From Lysobacterales bacterium (GTDB lineage Bacteria; Pseudomonadota; Gammaproteobacteria; Xanthomonadales; Xanthomonadaceae), in assembly GCA_016718605.1 (NCBI GenBank), contig JADKCY010000011.1, positions 186,001-250,000 on the forward strand: a DNA stretch of 64,000 bases. Direction: 5' to 3'. Every line of letters starts with the position of its first letter. Within the stretch, counting starts at the first letter, position 1. The notes beneath the pieces were generated by a model that did not search any database, was not told the DNA's origin, and saw only the letters and a list, made by a program, of their open reading frames with translations. The position numbers and the translations under genes are program-made. This document shows positions 8,133 to 16,502 of this stretch, one piece after another.

Positions 8133-10055
8133 ATGGCCGAAGCCACAGCAGAACCGAACGCTCTGTCCTTGGGGCCCATTCATGTGGATCGCCTTGGCAA
8201 ACGCCTTATGCGCGGGGATGTGCGCCTGGATGCGGATGCCCAGCAGGTCGATGTGCTGCTAGCCCTGATTCAGGCTTATCCGGCCATCGTTAGCAAGGAC
8301 ACACTCATTCAGGAAGTTTGGGGCGGACGTTTCGTCACGGACGCAGCCTTGCACAAGACGATCAGCGAATTGCGCAAGGTCCTACGTGAAGCCTGCGATG
8401 GTCAGGGAGTGGATTGAGACTCGGCATCGACGCGGCTACCAATTGGCGGCTGCTCCCGGAACGGGGCCGATCCGTGTAGCGGAAAAGTTGGCGCAGCCCG
8501 ATGTGCCCGAAGTATCCGCGACACCCCGTGGCCGTTCCCCGGACGCGAAGTCAGGATCGCGAGGCTCGCTGGCTTTGTTCCCGGTCATTGGTGTCATGGC
8601 GGTGCTGTTTTGGTTCGGCACCGGATGGATCGGCACCGAGAACCAAGCCCGCGCTCCAGCTGTAACGAGCGCCACCACTCCAGCGACCAGCCCAAAACCC
8701 ATTGAGGTGCCGAGGGTGTCTGCTGATGTGCAATCTCGCTTAGATCGAATGTCGGCTGGCGACCTGGTCCTGACCATTCGCAGTGCATTCGGGCAGGACG
8801 GAGCTTTGGCGCGTGCCGGCATAGCTGAATTGGGCGACCCGCGACTAGCCGCGGAGATGCCCGATCATCGGGCACTTGCCGACAAGTTCGCTGGCATACA
8901 CGCGTATCGCTCCGGCGATTTCGACCAGCAATGAGCCACTATAGCCAGGCGCTCGAGGGGTTCGTGCAGTCCGGCAATCGGCAGGAGGAGGGCAATGTCC
9001 TCAACAACATGGGCGTGCTCCACTCCGAATCAGGGCGAGATCCCGAGCAGGCTGCCATATGGTTCAAGCGCTCTCGCGACATTCGCGAGGCCTTGAATGA
9101 CACTACGGCCGTGCTGGCCAGCCACAAGAACCTCGCGAACCTCTGGCTCAGCGGTGCGCGCTTCGAACCAGCCCGCGAAGCCGTGTCGGCGTATGTCGTC
9201 GCGGCGCGCCTGAACGGTTCAGCCGCCGACCAGATCGATGCCTTGCTGCTTCAAGGTGATGTCGCGCTAGGTCTGGGCGAAGCCAACGCCGCATCCTGGT
9301 TCGAACAGGCCCATGAGCTAGCGGTGCGTGCCGGCGATGCTCTGATGGCCGCCAGCGCCCAGCAGCGGCTGGGACGCCTGGAATTGCGTGCCGGCCGGCC
9401 CGCAGAGGCACGCGCACGTTTTCAGCAAGCGCTCACCTTGTTCGAACAGAGCCCCGATTCACACCAGCGCGCGATTGTCCTTTACAACCTAGCCAACGCC
9501 GAAGAAGCCCTCGGCGACGCCACCACCGCCCTGGCGCACTACCAGAACGCCGAGACAGAGGCACCGGACCGACACTCCAGCCTTGCCGTAGACGCCGCAC
9601 TCGGGCGAGTCCGAATGCTCTGGCGCCTTGATCGCTTTCCCGAAGGCGAATCCCTGCTCGCGCAAGTGAACCAGCGCATCCTTATGCAGGACGAGTCCCT
9701 CATGACGGCCGCAGTCAACATCCATCGAAGCTCATTGGCCTTGATGAAGAACCGACCAATGGCCGCAAGAGCCCTGATCCAAGATGCTCGCAAGCTACTC
9801 GGCCAAAGCGGCGATTGGGACTTGCTCGCGACGCTACAGGAACAGGAAATCTGGGTGCACTTGGCTCTAGCCGAACACGATGCTGCTCATTCTGCGCTTG
9901 AACGGCTCGAAGATCAGGCCAAAGCGCGAACCGATCAGCGGGTGCTGGATCGTCTTCATCAACTGGGATTGTTGCTACAGGTGGCCCGAGGGTCGACAGC
10001 TGATGCCTACCGGAACTCGTTTTTTGGCGGTTCCAGAGAGGGTTCCAGAAAATAG
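8133..10055 (+). pseudogene. CadC-like winged-helix/TM/TPR regulator, broken by two frameshifts
   Basis: Three consecutive frames together make one protein. The first holds an OmpR/CadC-type winged-helix domain (GPIHVDRLGKRLMRGD to LHKTISELRKVLRE) from ATG 8133 with an ACGAGGG ribosome-binding site, ending at a stop at 8415. The wing finishes in the next frame (WIETRHRRGYQL), then a transmembrane helix (LFPVIGVMAVLFWFGTGWIG), ending at 8934. The third frame (8931-10055) is TPR repeats (HYSQALEGF, NVLNNMGVLHSESG, ALTLFEQS). Removing one G from GGG at 8405-8407 and adding one G after 8928 restores one frame of about 640 residues. Such proteins are membrane-anchored transcription regulators with periplasmic sensor domains. 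It is either decayed or carries sequencing errors. Confidence 0.8.
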
Positions 10056-10224
10056 CGAACGAAGCGCTCACACAAAAATAGGAATCCTGGGCCAAGTCTT
10101 GTTTTGCTACATGCGCCAATGCAGCGACGCATGCCTCGTCCCCAGCGCATTGAATTCGCTGTTACCTGCGTCGCATGAGCTAGGAGGACCAGGTGGCAAC
10201 CTGGCCCCGATCTTTCTGCCATCG

Positions 10225-10274
10225 ATCATTCGCGTGCGGGCCTGAGCTCGATCCGACCCGCGCGCCAGAATGAT
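10225..10274. terminator. Possible hairpin between convergent genes
   Basis: An imperfect inverted repeat (ATCATTC...GCGGG against CCCGC...GAATGAT) lies between the convergent regulator and carbonic anhydrase genes. It has no U-tract, so a terminator role is only suggested by position. Confidence 0.3.
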
Positions 10275-10282
10275 GCCGACGA

Positions 10283-10882
10283 TCAAATGGTCGTGTGCGG
10301 ATTGCGCGGCTTGCCTGCCGCGGTGGCTTGGGGAATTTCGATCAGGCGTCCAGTACGAACGTTGTAGATGTAGCCATAGATTGGGATGTGTCCAGGCACC
10401 AGCGGATGTTCGCGAATGCGACGAACATCGTCGACGACACTCCGGTCGCGATCGGCGATGGTCAGCCACTTGACGAACTTTCCTGCGCTGGAGCCAGGAC
10501 CTGAGCCAACATCTTCAAATCCGGAAGGGGTCAGCTTGGCGGTCTGCAAGCTGCTTTCCAACAGATTGCCCATCACCTCGTCGGTGAAAAACTCCATGCC
10601 GCAATCCGTGTGGTGAATGACGAACCACTCGCGGGTACCCAACAGTTTGTAGGAGATTACCAACGAGCGGATCGCATCGTCGCTTGCGCGGCCTCCCGCG
10701 TTGCGTATGACATGCGCGTCGCCTTCGGCGAGTCCGGCGTATTTCGCCGGATCGAGGCGTGCATCCATGCAGGTCAGGATGGCGAACTGTCGCGCAGGTG
10801 GCAGTGCGAGATCCGCTTTTGCACCGAAATCGGTCGCATAGCGCTCATTGGCGCTAAGGACTTGTTCAACGATCTGGCTCAT
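10283..10882 (-). CDS. Beta-carbonic anhydrase
   Basis: A 199-residue cytoplasmic zinc enzyme that interconverts CO2 and bicarbonate. Zinc ligands Cys38 (in LTCMDAR), His91 and Cys94 (in IHHTDCGM) are present, as is the Asp40-Arg42 dyad that activates the zinc-bound water. The length and the CMDAR...HTDCG spacing match the small-type beta-class enzymes of the Rv1284 kind rather than the longer CynT kind. It stands alone, convergent with the frameshifted regulator and divergent from the DUF4126 gene. Confidence 0.92.
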   Translation of the reverse strand: MSQIVEQVLSANERYATDFGAKADLALPPARQFAILTCMDARLDPAKYAGLAEGDAHVIRNAGGRASDDAIRSLVISYKLLGTREWFVIHHTDCGMEFFTDEVMGNLLESSLQTAKLTPSGFEDVGSGPGSSAGKFVKWLTIADRDRSVVDDVRRIREHPLVPGHIPIYGYIYNVRTGRLIEIPQATAAGKPRNPHTTI

Positions 10883-11115
10883 CTGTCGCTCCTGGGGTGG
10901 GTCACTTGCGCGTGAATTCCGCGTCCGGTGGAACCTACCGGTGCATCGCGACGCTGGGAAACGGCGCCTCGTGGCATGCTTAGTTCTGTCTGGAATGGAA
11001 TGGCTCGCCGAGCGATTCGTCAGGTGCGTCAGAGGGCCGAACGACGACCGCAGCAGCCTTGCCGCTCTCTACCAGTGCACGGGGCAAATTTTGGCGTTGG
11101 ATGCGGAGCAGAACT

Positions 11116-11691
11116 ATGGAAACGTGGATCGGATTGATGATGGGCGTGGGGCTCGCCGCAGCGTGTGGCTTTCGTGTCTTTGTGCCGCTGCTGGGTTTGT
11201 CGCTGGCGGGTATGAGCGGCTATGTCAGCCTTGCGCCGTCGATGCTCTGGCTGGCGACGTGGCCTGCGCTGACCGTGTTGGCGACCGCGACCGTGCTCGA
11301 AGTGGCGGCCTATTACGTGCCCTGGGTCGACAATTTGCTCGACACCATTGCCACACCGCTGGCGGTGGCGGCGGGAACACTTGCCACGGGGACCCAGCTT
11401 GGTGAGTTGTCGCCAGTCATGCAATGGTCGTTGGCCGCGATCACTGGGGGCGGTGTCAGTGCGGTGGTGCAGACTGGCACGGTTGCCCTGCGGTCGGTGT
11501 CGACCGGTCTGACTGCCGGGATGGGCAATGTGTTGCTGTCGACGGGTGAGTTGCTCGGTGCGGTGACGACGACGGTACTGGCGATCCTGCTGCCCGTGGT
11601 GGCTTTTGTGCTGGTCTTGTTCTTGCTGGTCTGGTTGATTCGGCGCGGGGTGCAGCAGCGCAGGGTGGCGATTGGGACGGCGGTAGAGTAA
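11116..11691 (+). CDS. DUF4126 family membrane protein
   Basis: A 191-residue integral membrane protein with about five hydrophobic helices, opening METWIGLMMGVGLAAACGFRVFVPLLGLSLA, which is the DUF4126 signature (GxxLAAxxGFRxFVPLL). It ends in a long hydrophobic helix and a short basic tail (RRGVQQRR). The family has no established function. ATG 11116 is preceded by GCGGAG about 9 bp upstream. It lies just upstream of hfq, which has its own likely promoter. Confidence 0.8.
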   Translation: METWIGLMMGVGLAAACGFRVFVPLLGLSLAGMSGYVSLAPSMLWLATWPALTVLATATVLEVAAYYVPWVDNLLDTIATPLAVAAGTLATGTQLGELSPVMQWSLAAITGGGVSAVVQTGTVALRSVSTGLTAGMGNVLLSTGELLGAVTTTVLAILLPVVAFVLVLFLLVWLIRRGVQQRRVAIGTAVE

Positions 11692-11715
11692 GTGCAATGT
11701 TGTTGGGCTTTGGCT

Positions 11716-11743
11716 TGAACAGCCGGTTGGCCCATGTAAACTG
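11716..11743 (+). promoter_or_regulatory. Candidate sigma-70 promoter upstream of hfq
   Basis: TTGAAC (11716-11721) and TAAACT (11738-11743) are separated by 16 bp, with a TG just before the -10 element. This is about 130 bp upstream of the hfq ATG. It is a consensus match only. Confidence 0.45.
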
Positions 11744-11871
11744 ACCGAGCTTGCACGCGTGAGGCTCGCACTGAGTGGATCGACGCAAGGCGGCAAAGCG
11801 AGTGCTTTGTCGTGGTGAATTTCACCCCGCAACACATATTCGTCAAAACATCCCTATCAAAGGAGCTTCTC

Positions 11872-12141
11872 ATGTCGAAAGGTCAATCTCTGCAAGACCC
11901 ATTTTTGAACGCCCTGCGTCGCGAGCGCGTTCCGGTCTCGATCTATCTGGTCAACGGCATCAAGCTCCAAGGCACGATCGAATCGTTTGATCAGTTTGTG
12001 GTTCTGCTGCGCAATACGGTCAGTCAGATGGTCTACAAGCACGCTATTTCGACGGTTGTGCCGGCACGCAATGTCCGTATTGGTCCCGGTGGCACCAGCA
12101 CGGTCGGTGACGGTGAAGATGACGAAGGCGATCAGGCTTGA
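11872..12141 (+). CDS. hfq: RNA chaperone Hfq
   Basis: An 89-residue Sm-like protein that forms hexameric rings and pairs small RNAs with mRNAs. Sm1 (SIYLVNGIKLQGTIESFDQFVVLLR) and Sm2 (YKHAISTVVP) motifs are intact, including the proximal-face QSLQDPFLN segment. The C-terminal tail (after about residue 68) is short, Gly/Thr-rich and acidic (DGEDDEGDQA). The ATG at 11872 has an AAAGGAG ribosome-binding site; an earlier in-frame start at 11812 is not needed. It is followed 39 bp later by hflX, the usual gammaproteobacterial order. Confidence 0.97.
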   Translation: MSKGQSLQDPFLNALRRERVPVSIYLVNGIKLQGTIESFDQFVVLLRNTVSQMVYKHAISTVVPARNVRIGPGGTSTVGDGEDDEGDQA

Positions 12142-12180
12142 TGCGGCGATCGCGGGTATTGGGCGCCTTGAGTCGAGCGC

Positions 12181-13542
12181 ATGTTTGAGCGTTCCAAGCG
12201 GGGTGAGCAGGCGCTGTTGATTCAGCCCCACGCGGCCGGACACAACGATGCAGACGTACTTGACGAGTTTGCCGAATTGGCACGCTCGGCGGGTGCGACC
12301 GTGGTCGGCAACTTGACGGCTCGGGTCGACCGGCCTTCCCCCGCGCTGTATATCGGCAGTGGCAAGGCGGATGAGGCGCGACTGATGTGTGATGCATTGG
12401 AAGCCGATCTGGTTCTGGTGAATCAGACACTAAGCCCGGTGCAGGAGCGCAATCTTGAGCGCCACCTTGAGCGGCGCGTTGTTGATCGTACTGGCTTGAT
12501 TCTGGACATCTTTGCCCAGCGTGCGCGTTCGTTTGAAGGCAAGTTGCAAGTCGAACTGGCGCAACTCAAACACATGGCCACGCGCTTGGTGCGCGGCTGG
12601 ACGCATCTGGAGCGGCAGCGAGGTGGCGCCATTGGCTTGCGCGGTCCGGGTGAGACGCAGTTGGAGACGGATCGGCGACTGCTGGCGGAGCGCGTGAAGA
12701 TTCTCAGTCGCCGTCTCGACAAAGTGGAAGTGCAACGAACCCAAGCCCGGCGGGCGCGGATGCGCAGCGAATTGCCGCGCGTGGCCTTGGTGGGCTACAC
12801 CAATGCAGGCAAATCCACCTTGTTCAACGCGCTGACGGGTGCCGAGGCCTACGCGGCGGATCAGTTGTTTGCCACCTTGGACCCGACGGTGCGGCGTCTG
12901 GATGGCTTGGCCTGTGGTGAGGTTGTGCTATCTGACACCGTCGGGTTTGTACGTGACTTGCCGCATGATCTGGTCGCGGCCTTCCGCTCGACCCTCTCCG
13001 AGGCACGCGAGGCTGACCTGCTGCTGCATGTGATTGACGCCTCTGATCCAAATGTGCGCGACCGTATCGTGCAAGTGAACGAGGTGCTGGGTGAAATCGG
13101 TGCCGGCGATATTCCGCAAATCCAGGTGTTCAACAAGTTGGATCGACTTGAGGCCTCCGTTGAGGCGCGGCGTGAATGGCTGGACGGCGGGTTGATTGAG
13201 CGGGTTTGGCTGTCGGCGCGTGAGCACATCGGTTTGGCCTTGCTGCGTGCTGCGATCGGCGAGCGATTTGCCGAGACGCGGATTCGCACCGAACTGCACT
13301 TGCCGCCTGCGGCAGGTCGCTTGCGGGCGCGGTTTTACGAATCAAAGCTGGTGCTGACCGAGGTCGCTGACGAATCTGGCTGGGCATTGCAGTTGGACAT
13401 GTCGCGTGCTCAGGCGGAACGATTGGCCGCCGACGACCCTTGGTTTGCAAGCCAGATGCAGGCGCATCTGAAGCTGCCTCTGGAAGCTTGGGAGCAAGGT
13501 GCCGAAGAGGATGAGGCGGCGCTCGGTCGCGTTGGCTCGTAG
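12181..13542 (+). CDS. hflX: Ribosome-associated GTPase HflX
   Basis: A 453-residue HflX that splits stalled or heat-damaged ribosomes. The N-terminal HflX domain (nucleotide-independent, with SPVQERNLE and the GGxGxRGPGETQLETDRR-type linker seen here as GAIGLRGPGETQLE) precedes a G domain with G1 GYTNAGKST (about 205-213), G3 DTVGF and G4 NKLD. The C-terminus is acidic (EQGAEEDEAALG). The start ATG 12181 lies 39 bp after hfq in an apparent operon. Confidence 0.96.
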   Translation: MFERSKRGEQALLIQPHAAGHNDADVLDEFAELARSAGATVVGNLTARVDRPSPALYIGSGKADEARLMCDALEADLVLVNQTLSPVQERNLERHLERRVVDRTGLILDIFAQRARSFEGKLQVELAQLKHMATRLVRGWTHLERQRGGAIGLRGPGETQLETDRRLLAERVKILSRRLDKVEVQRTQARRARMRSELPRVALVGYTNAGKSTLFNALTGAEAYAADQLFATLDPTVRRLDGLACGEVVLSDTVGFVRDLPHDLVAAFRSTLSEAREADLLLHVIDASDPNVRDRIVQVNEVLGEIGAGDIPQIQVFNKLDRLEASVEARREWLDGGLIERVWLSAREHIGLALLRAAIGERFAETRIRTELHLPPAAGRLRARFYESKLVLTEVADESGWALQLDMSRAQAERLAADDPWFASQMQAHLKLPLEAWEQGAEEDEAALGRVGS

Positions 13543-13641
13543 ACTTCACGCCTTGTAAATCGGGTGGCGTGGTCCCATAGGACACATTCGGGTCCGCTGT
13601 TGCAGCGAGATCGGATTCAAATTCAGTGAACTGGAGCAGTT

Positions 13642-14802
13642 ATGGCCTGGAACCAACCTGGCGGCGGAAACAAGGATCCCTGGAACGGCAAGGACCCCGG
13701 AGCGGATGTTGAGGCTTTCCTCAACAAATTGAAGGGTAGTCTTAATCGTGTTTTTGGTGGATCGGGTGGTGATTCTGGCCCCGCGTCGCGTGATAACGAT
13801 CCAGGCATGCGCGGCATGGCTCTGATTGTGTTGCTTGCGATTGCCGCATGGGCGCTGTTTGACTCGGTCGTGTTGGTGGACGAGCGCGAGCGTGGTGTCG
13901 TGATGCGCTTTGGCAAGGTGGAACGATTGATGTCGCCCGGCCCGAACTTCAAATGGCCACGTCCCATCGAGACGGTTCGCAAGCTGAATGTCACGGATGT
14001 GCGCAGTGCCTCGGACCAAGTGCGGCTGCTGACCCGCGACGAAAACATCGTGCAGATCGACTTTGGTGTGCAGTACCTGATCAGCAATCCTGAGCAGTAC
14101 ATGTTTGGCTCGCGTGATCCCGACGATTCCCTGCGGCAGGCTGCAGAAGGCGCCATTCGTGACGTGATTGGTGGCAGCACCATGGATGTGATTCTCACTG
14201 GTGAGCGTGCGCAACTGGCAGCGGATGCCCAGACGCTGCTTCAAAAAGCGTTGGAGGATTACCGTACGGGTCTGCAAGTCACAGTGTTGAATATTTCCAA
14301 TGCACGTCCGCCACAGGAAGTTCGTCAAGCCTTTGATGACGCGATCAGTGCGCGAGAAGACAAAGAACGCATCGAAAGCGAGGCGCGTGCGTACCAAAGT
14401 AAGGTCATTCCGGAAGCGCGTGGTGAAGCAGCACGCATCCGCGCTGAGGCGGAGGGTTATCGCGAGTCAACGATCACGCGGGCGCAGGGTTCGGCACAGC
14501 GTTTTGCATTGTTGCTCGACGAGTACCGCAAGGCGCCTGAAGTGACTCGACGCCGCTTGTATCTGGAGACCATGCAGAGCGTGCTTGGCAACAATCGCAA
14601 GGTCTACGCCGGCGACGGCGGCAATGTGCTGTACCTGCCGCTCAATGGCGCGACGTCTGGTGCGAGCAGCTCGCAACCCATGCCGACCTTGTTGCCGCCC
14701 GTTTCCGGCACCACGACGACTCCTGCAGTCGAACGCGAAGGTGCGCGTCCTGCGCGTCCGGACGCGCGTCCCAGCCGAACCTTGCGAGAGGAGACCCGCT
14801 GA
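13642..14802 (+). CDS. hflK: FtsH-modulating protease regulator HflK
   Basis: A 386-residue membrane-anchored SPFH/prohibitin protein that with HflC forms the cage around the FtsH protease in the inner membrane. The Gly/Asn-rich cytoplasmic N-terminus (MAWNQPGGGNKDPW) is followed by one membrane helix (about 56-75, MALIVLLAIAAWALFDSVVL) and the SPFH domain (ERGVVMRFGKVERLMSPGPNF). The long helix holds AREDKERIESEARAY. The C-terminal 60 residues are Thr/Pro/Arg-rich and probably disordered. Its stop overlaps the hflC start by 1 bp (TGATG). Confidence 0.96.
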   Translation: MAWNQPGGGNKDPWNGKDPGADVEAFLNKLKGSLNRVFGGSGGDSGPASRDNDPGMRGMALIVLLAIAAWALFDSVVLVDERERGVVMRFGKVERLMSPGPNFKWPRPIETVRKLNVTDVRSASDQVRLLTRDENIVQIDFGVQYLISNPEQYMFGSRDPDDSLRQAAEGAIRDVIGGSTMDVILTGERAQLAADAQTLLQKALEDYRTGLQVTVLNISNARPPQEVRQAFDDAISAREDKERIESEARAYQSKVIPEARGEAARIRAEAEGYRESTITRAQGSAQRFALLLDEYRKAPEVTRRRLYLETMQSVLGNNRKVYAGDGGNVLYLPLNGATSGASSSQPMPTLLPPVSGTTTTPAVEREGARPARPDARPSRTLREETR

Positions 14803-15665
14803 TGAAACCTTCCATCCTGGTGGGCTTGGCCGTTTTGTTGCTAATCGGTAGCGGCTCCTTCTACAAGGTCGACGAAAGCAACGTCGCGATTCGATTCCAG
14901 TTTGGCCGTGTGGTTGAGACCGACATCGGACCGGGTCTGCATTTCAAGATTCCGCTGGTACAGACTGTGTTGGCCTTTGATCGGCGCATTCTCAGTCTGG
15001 ACTCCCAGCCGGAGCGCTACCTGACCTTCGAGAAGAAGGACGTCAACGTCGACTTCTTCGTGAAATGGAAGATCGACAACGTTCGTGGTTTCTACACCGC
15101 GACCGGTGGCATCGAGGCGCAGGCGATGCAGCGGTTGCGCCCGATCGTCACCGAGGTGATCCGCAACGAGATTGCCCAACGTAAATTGCAGGACGTTGTC
15201 TCGGGTGAGCGCGGTGCATTGGCCGAGCGATTTGTCGAGCAGGCCAATTTGCGTTTGCAGGATCTGGGTATCAAGGTCGTCGATGTGCGCATCAAGCGCA
15301 TTGATCTGCCCGAGGACAGCGAGGTGATTGCCTCGGTCTTCCAGCGGATGCGTGCGGAGCGCAAAAAAGTTGCCAATCAGTTGCGTGCGGAAGGCGAGGA
15401 GATATCCGAGACCATTCGTTCGGATGCCGACCGGCAACGTGTGGTGCTGGTCGCCGAGGCCGAGCGTGATGCCCAGCGTCTGCGCGGCGAGGGCGATGCC
15501 CAAGCGGCGGCACTGTTCGCCGATGCGTTTGGGAAAGACAAGGATTTCTACAGCTTTTATCGCAGTATGGAGGCCTACCGCAGCGTGTTCGCCAATGGCG
15601 ATAACGTGATGGTGCTGGACAAAGATAGCGAGTTCTTGCGCTTCTTCGAGGACGGCGGGCGCTAA
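14802..15665 (+). CDS. hflC: FtsH-modulating protease regulator HflC
   Basis: A 287-residue partner of HflK. It has an N-terminal membrane anchor (MKPSILVGLAVLLLIGSGSF), an SPFH domain (NVAIRFQFGRVVETDIGPGLHFKIP) and a coiled-coil region (RMRAERKKVANQLRAEGEE), ending DKDSEFLRFF as in other HflC proteins. It acts on the periplasmic side, modulating FtsH degradation of membrane proteins and the CII-type regulators. Its translation is coupled to hflK. Confidence 0.96.
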   Translation: MKPSILVGLAVLLLIGSGSFYKVDESNVAIRFQFGRVVETDIGPGLHFKIPLVQTVLAFDRRILSLDSQPERYLTFEKKDVNVDFFVKWKIDNVRGFYTATGGIEAQAMQRLRPIVTEVIRNEIAQRKLQDVVSGERGALAERFVEQANLRLQDLGIKVVDVRIKRIDLPEDSEVIASVFQRMRAERKKVANQLRAEGEEISETIRSDADRQRVVLVAEAERDAQRLRGEGDAQAAALFADAFGKDKDFYSFYRSMEAYRSVFANGDNVMVLDKDSEFLRFFEDGGR

Positions 15666-15684
15666 GCCTGCCGCTACGCCCGAC

Positions 15685-15876
15685 ATGTGGAGTGATCTGG
15701 GATCTGCTTTGTGTCTGGTGATGGTGTTGGAGGGCCTGTTTCTGTTTGCTGCGCCGGACGCTTGGAAACGAGCGGCTGCTCAGTTGATTGAGCAGCCATC
15801 TGGGATGTTGCGACGACTGGGGGGGATTTTTATCGTCGTCGGTCTGCTCAGTCTGTTTTGGGTGCGCAGCGTTTGA
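15685..15876 (+). CDS. DUF2065 small membrane protein (YjeT-like)
   Basis: A 63-residue protein with two predicted membrane helices (residues 4-22 and 43-60), the LCLVMVLEGLFLFAAPDAWKRA opening and an RRLGGIFIVVGLLSL segment. It matches the YjeT/DUF2065 family, which sits between hflC and purA in many gammaproteobacteria. The family's function is unknown. The gene starts 19 bp after hflC and is followed by a strong terminator. Confidence 0.88.
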   Translation: MWSDLGSALCLVMVLEGLFLFAAPDAWKRAAAQLIEQPSGMLRRLGGIFIVVGLLSLFWVRSV

Positions 15877-15954
15877 CCTGGCGTTTCTAGCCACGGCGAC
15901 TCGACGGCTGACCAAAGGTCTGCACATTGATGGGCAAATCAAGGATAATTTCGC

Positions 15955-15988
15955 AAAGCCGGGGCATGCCCCGGCTTTAGTTGTTTTT
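15955..15988 (+). terminator. Rho-independent terminator after hflK-hflC-DUF2065
   Basis: A perfect 24-bp palindrome, arms AAAGCCGGGGCA and TGCCCCGGCTTT (15955-15978), followed by AGTTGTTTTT. It separates the hfl operon from purA. Confidence 0.85.
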
Positions 15989-16174
15989 GCGTGCTGAAAT
16001 GGCATGCACATCCGCGCAATTGTCTGCCCGAGGCAGGCGCCGAGGGCGGGGTGAATGGCGAAGCCGGGATGGCCGAGCGTAGTCACCGACGTCGCCCCAC
16101 GGAGGGGTAACACCAACGGAGTCAAATGAAGATGGGTCAATCAGTCGTTGTATTGGGTGCGCAGTGGGGATGAG

Positions 16175-16210
16175 AGTGTTTTTGATGCGTTGAAGCGCAT
16201 CAAAAACACT
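16175..16210 (+). repeat. Hairpin between purA leader copies 1 and 2
   Basis: Perfect 15-bp arms (AGTGTTTTTGATGCG at 16175-16189 and its complement at 16196-16210) around a 6-nt loop. The hairpin begins 5 bases after the last shared base of copy 1 and is followed by TT. It is AT-rich for this genome and could act as a weak terminator or be a small insertion. Confidence 0.85.
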
Positions 16211-16361
16211 TTATGCCGAGGAAGGAGCCGAGGCGGGGTGAATGGCGAGGCCGGGATGGCCGAGCATAGTCACCGACGTCGCCCCACGGAGGGGCAACAC
16301 AAACGGAGTCAAATGAAGATGGGTCAATCAGTCGTTGTATTGGGTGCGCAGTGGGGATGAG

Positions 16362-16397
16362 AGTGTTTTTGATGCGTTGAAGCGCATCAAAAACACT
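16362..16397 (+). repeat. Hairpin between purA leader copies 2 and 3
   Basis: Identical to the hairpin at 16175-16210, in the same position after the second truncated purA start, here followed by TTT. None follows the third copy. Confidence 0.85.
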
Positions 16398-16502
16398 TTT
16401 ATGCCCGAGGCAGGCGCCGAGGGCGGGGTGAATGGCGAGGCCGGGATGGCCGAGCATAGTCACCGACGTCGCCCCACGGAGGGGCAACACAAACGGAGTC
16501 AA

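Noticed and set aside
14841..15686. 281-codon minus-strand frame opposite hflC
   Set aside because: Antisense shadow of HflC.
16148..16360. 70-residue frame ending HKRSQMKMGQSVVVLGAQWG
   Set aside because: It arises only because the purA leader is repeated in frame; real starts are the three ATG codons.
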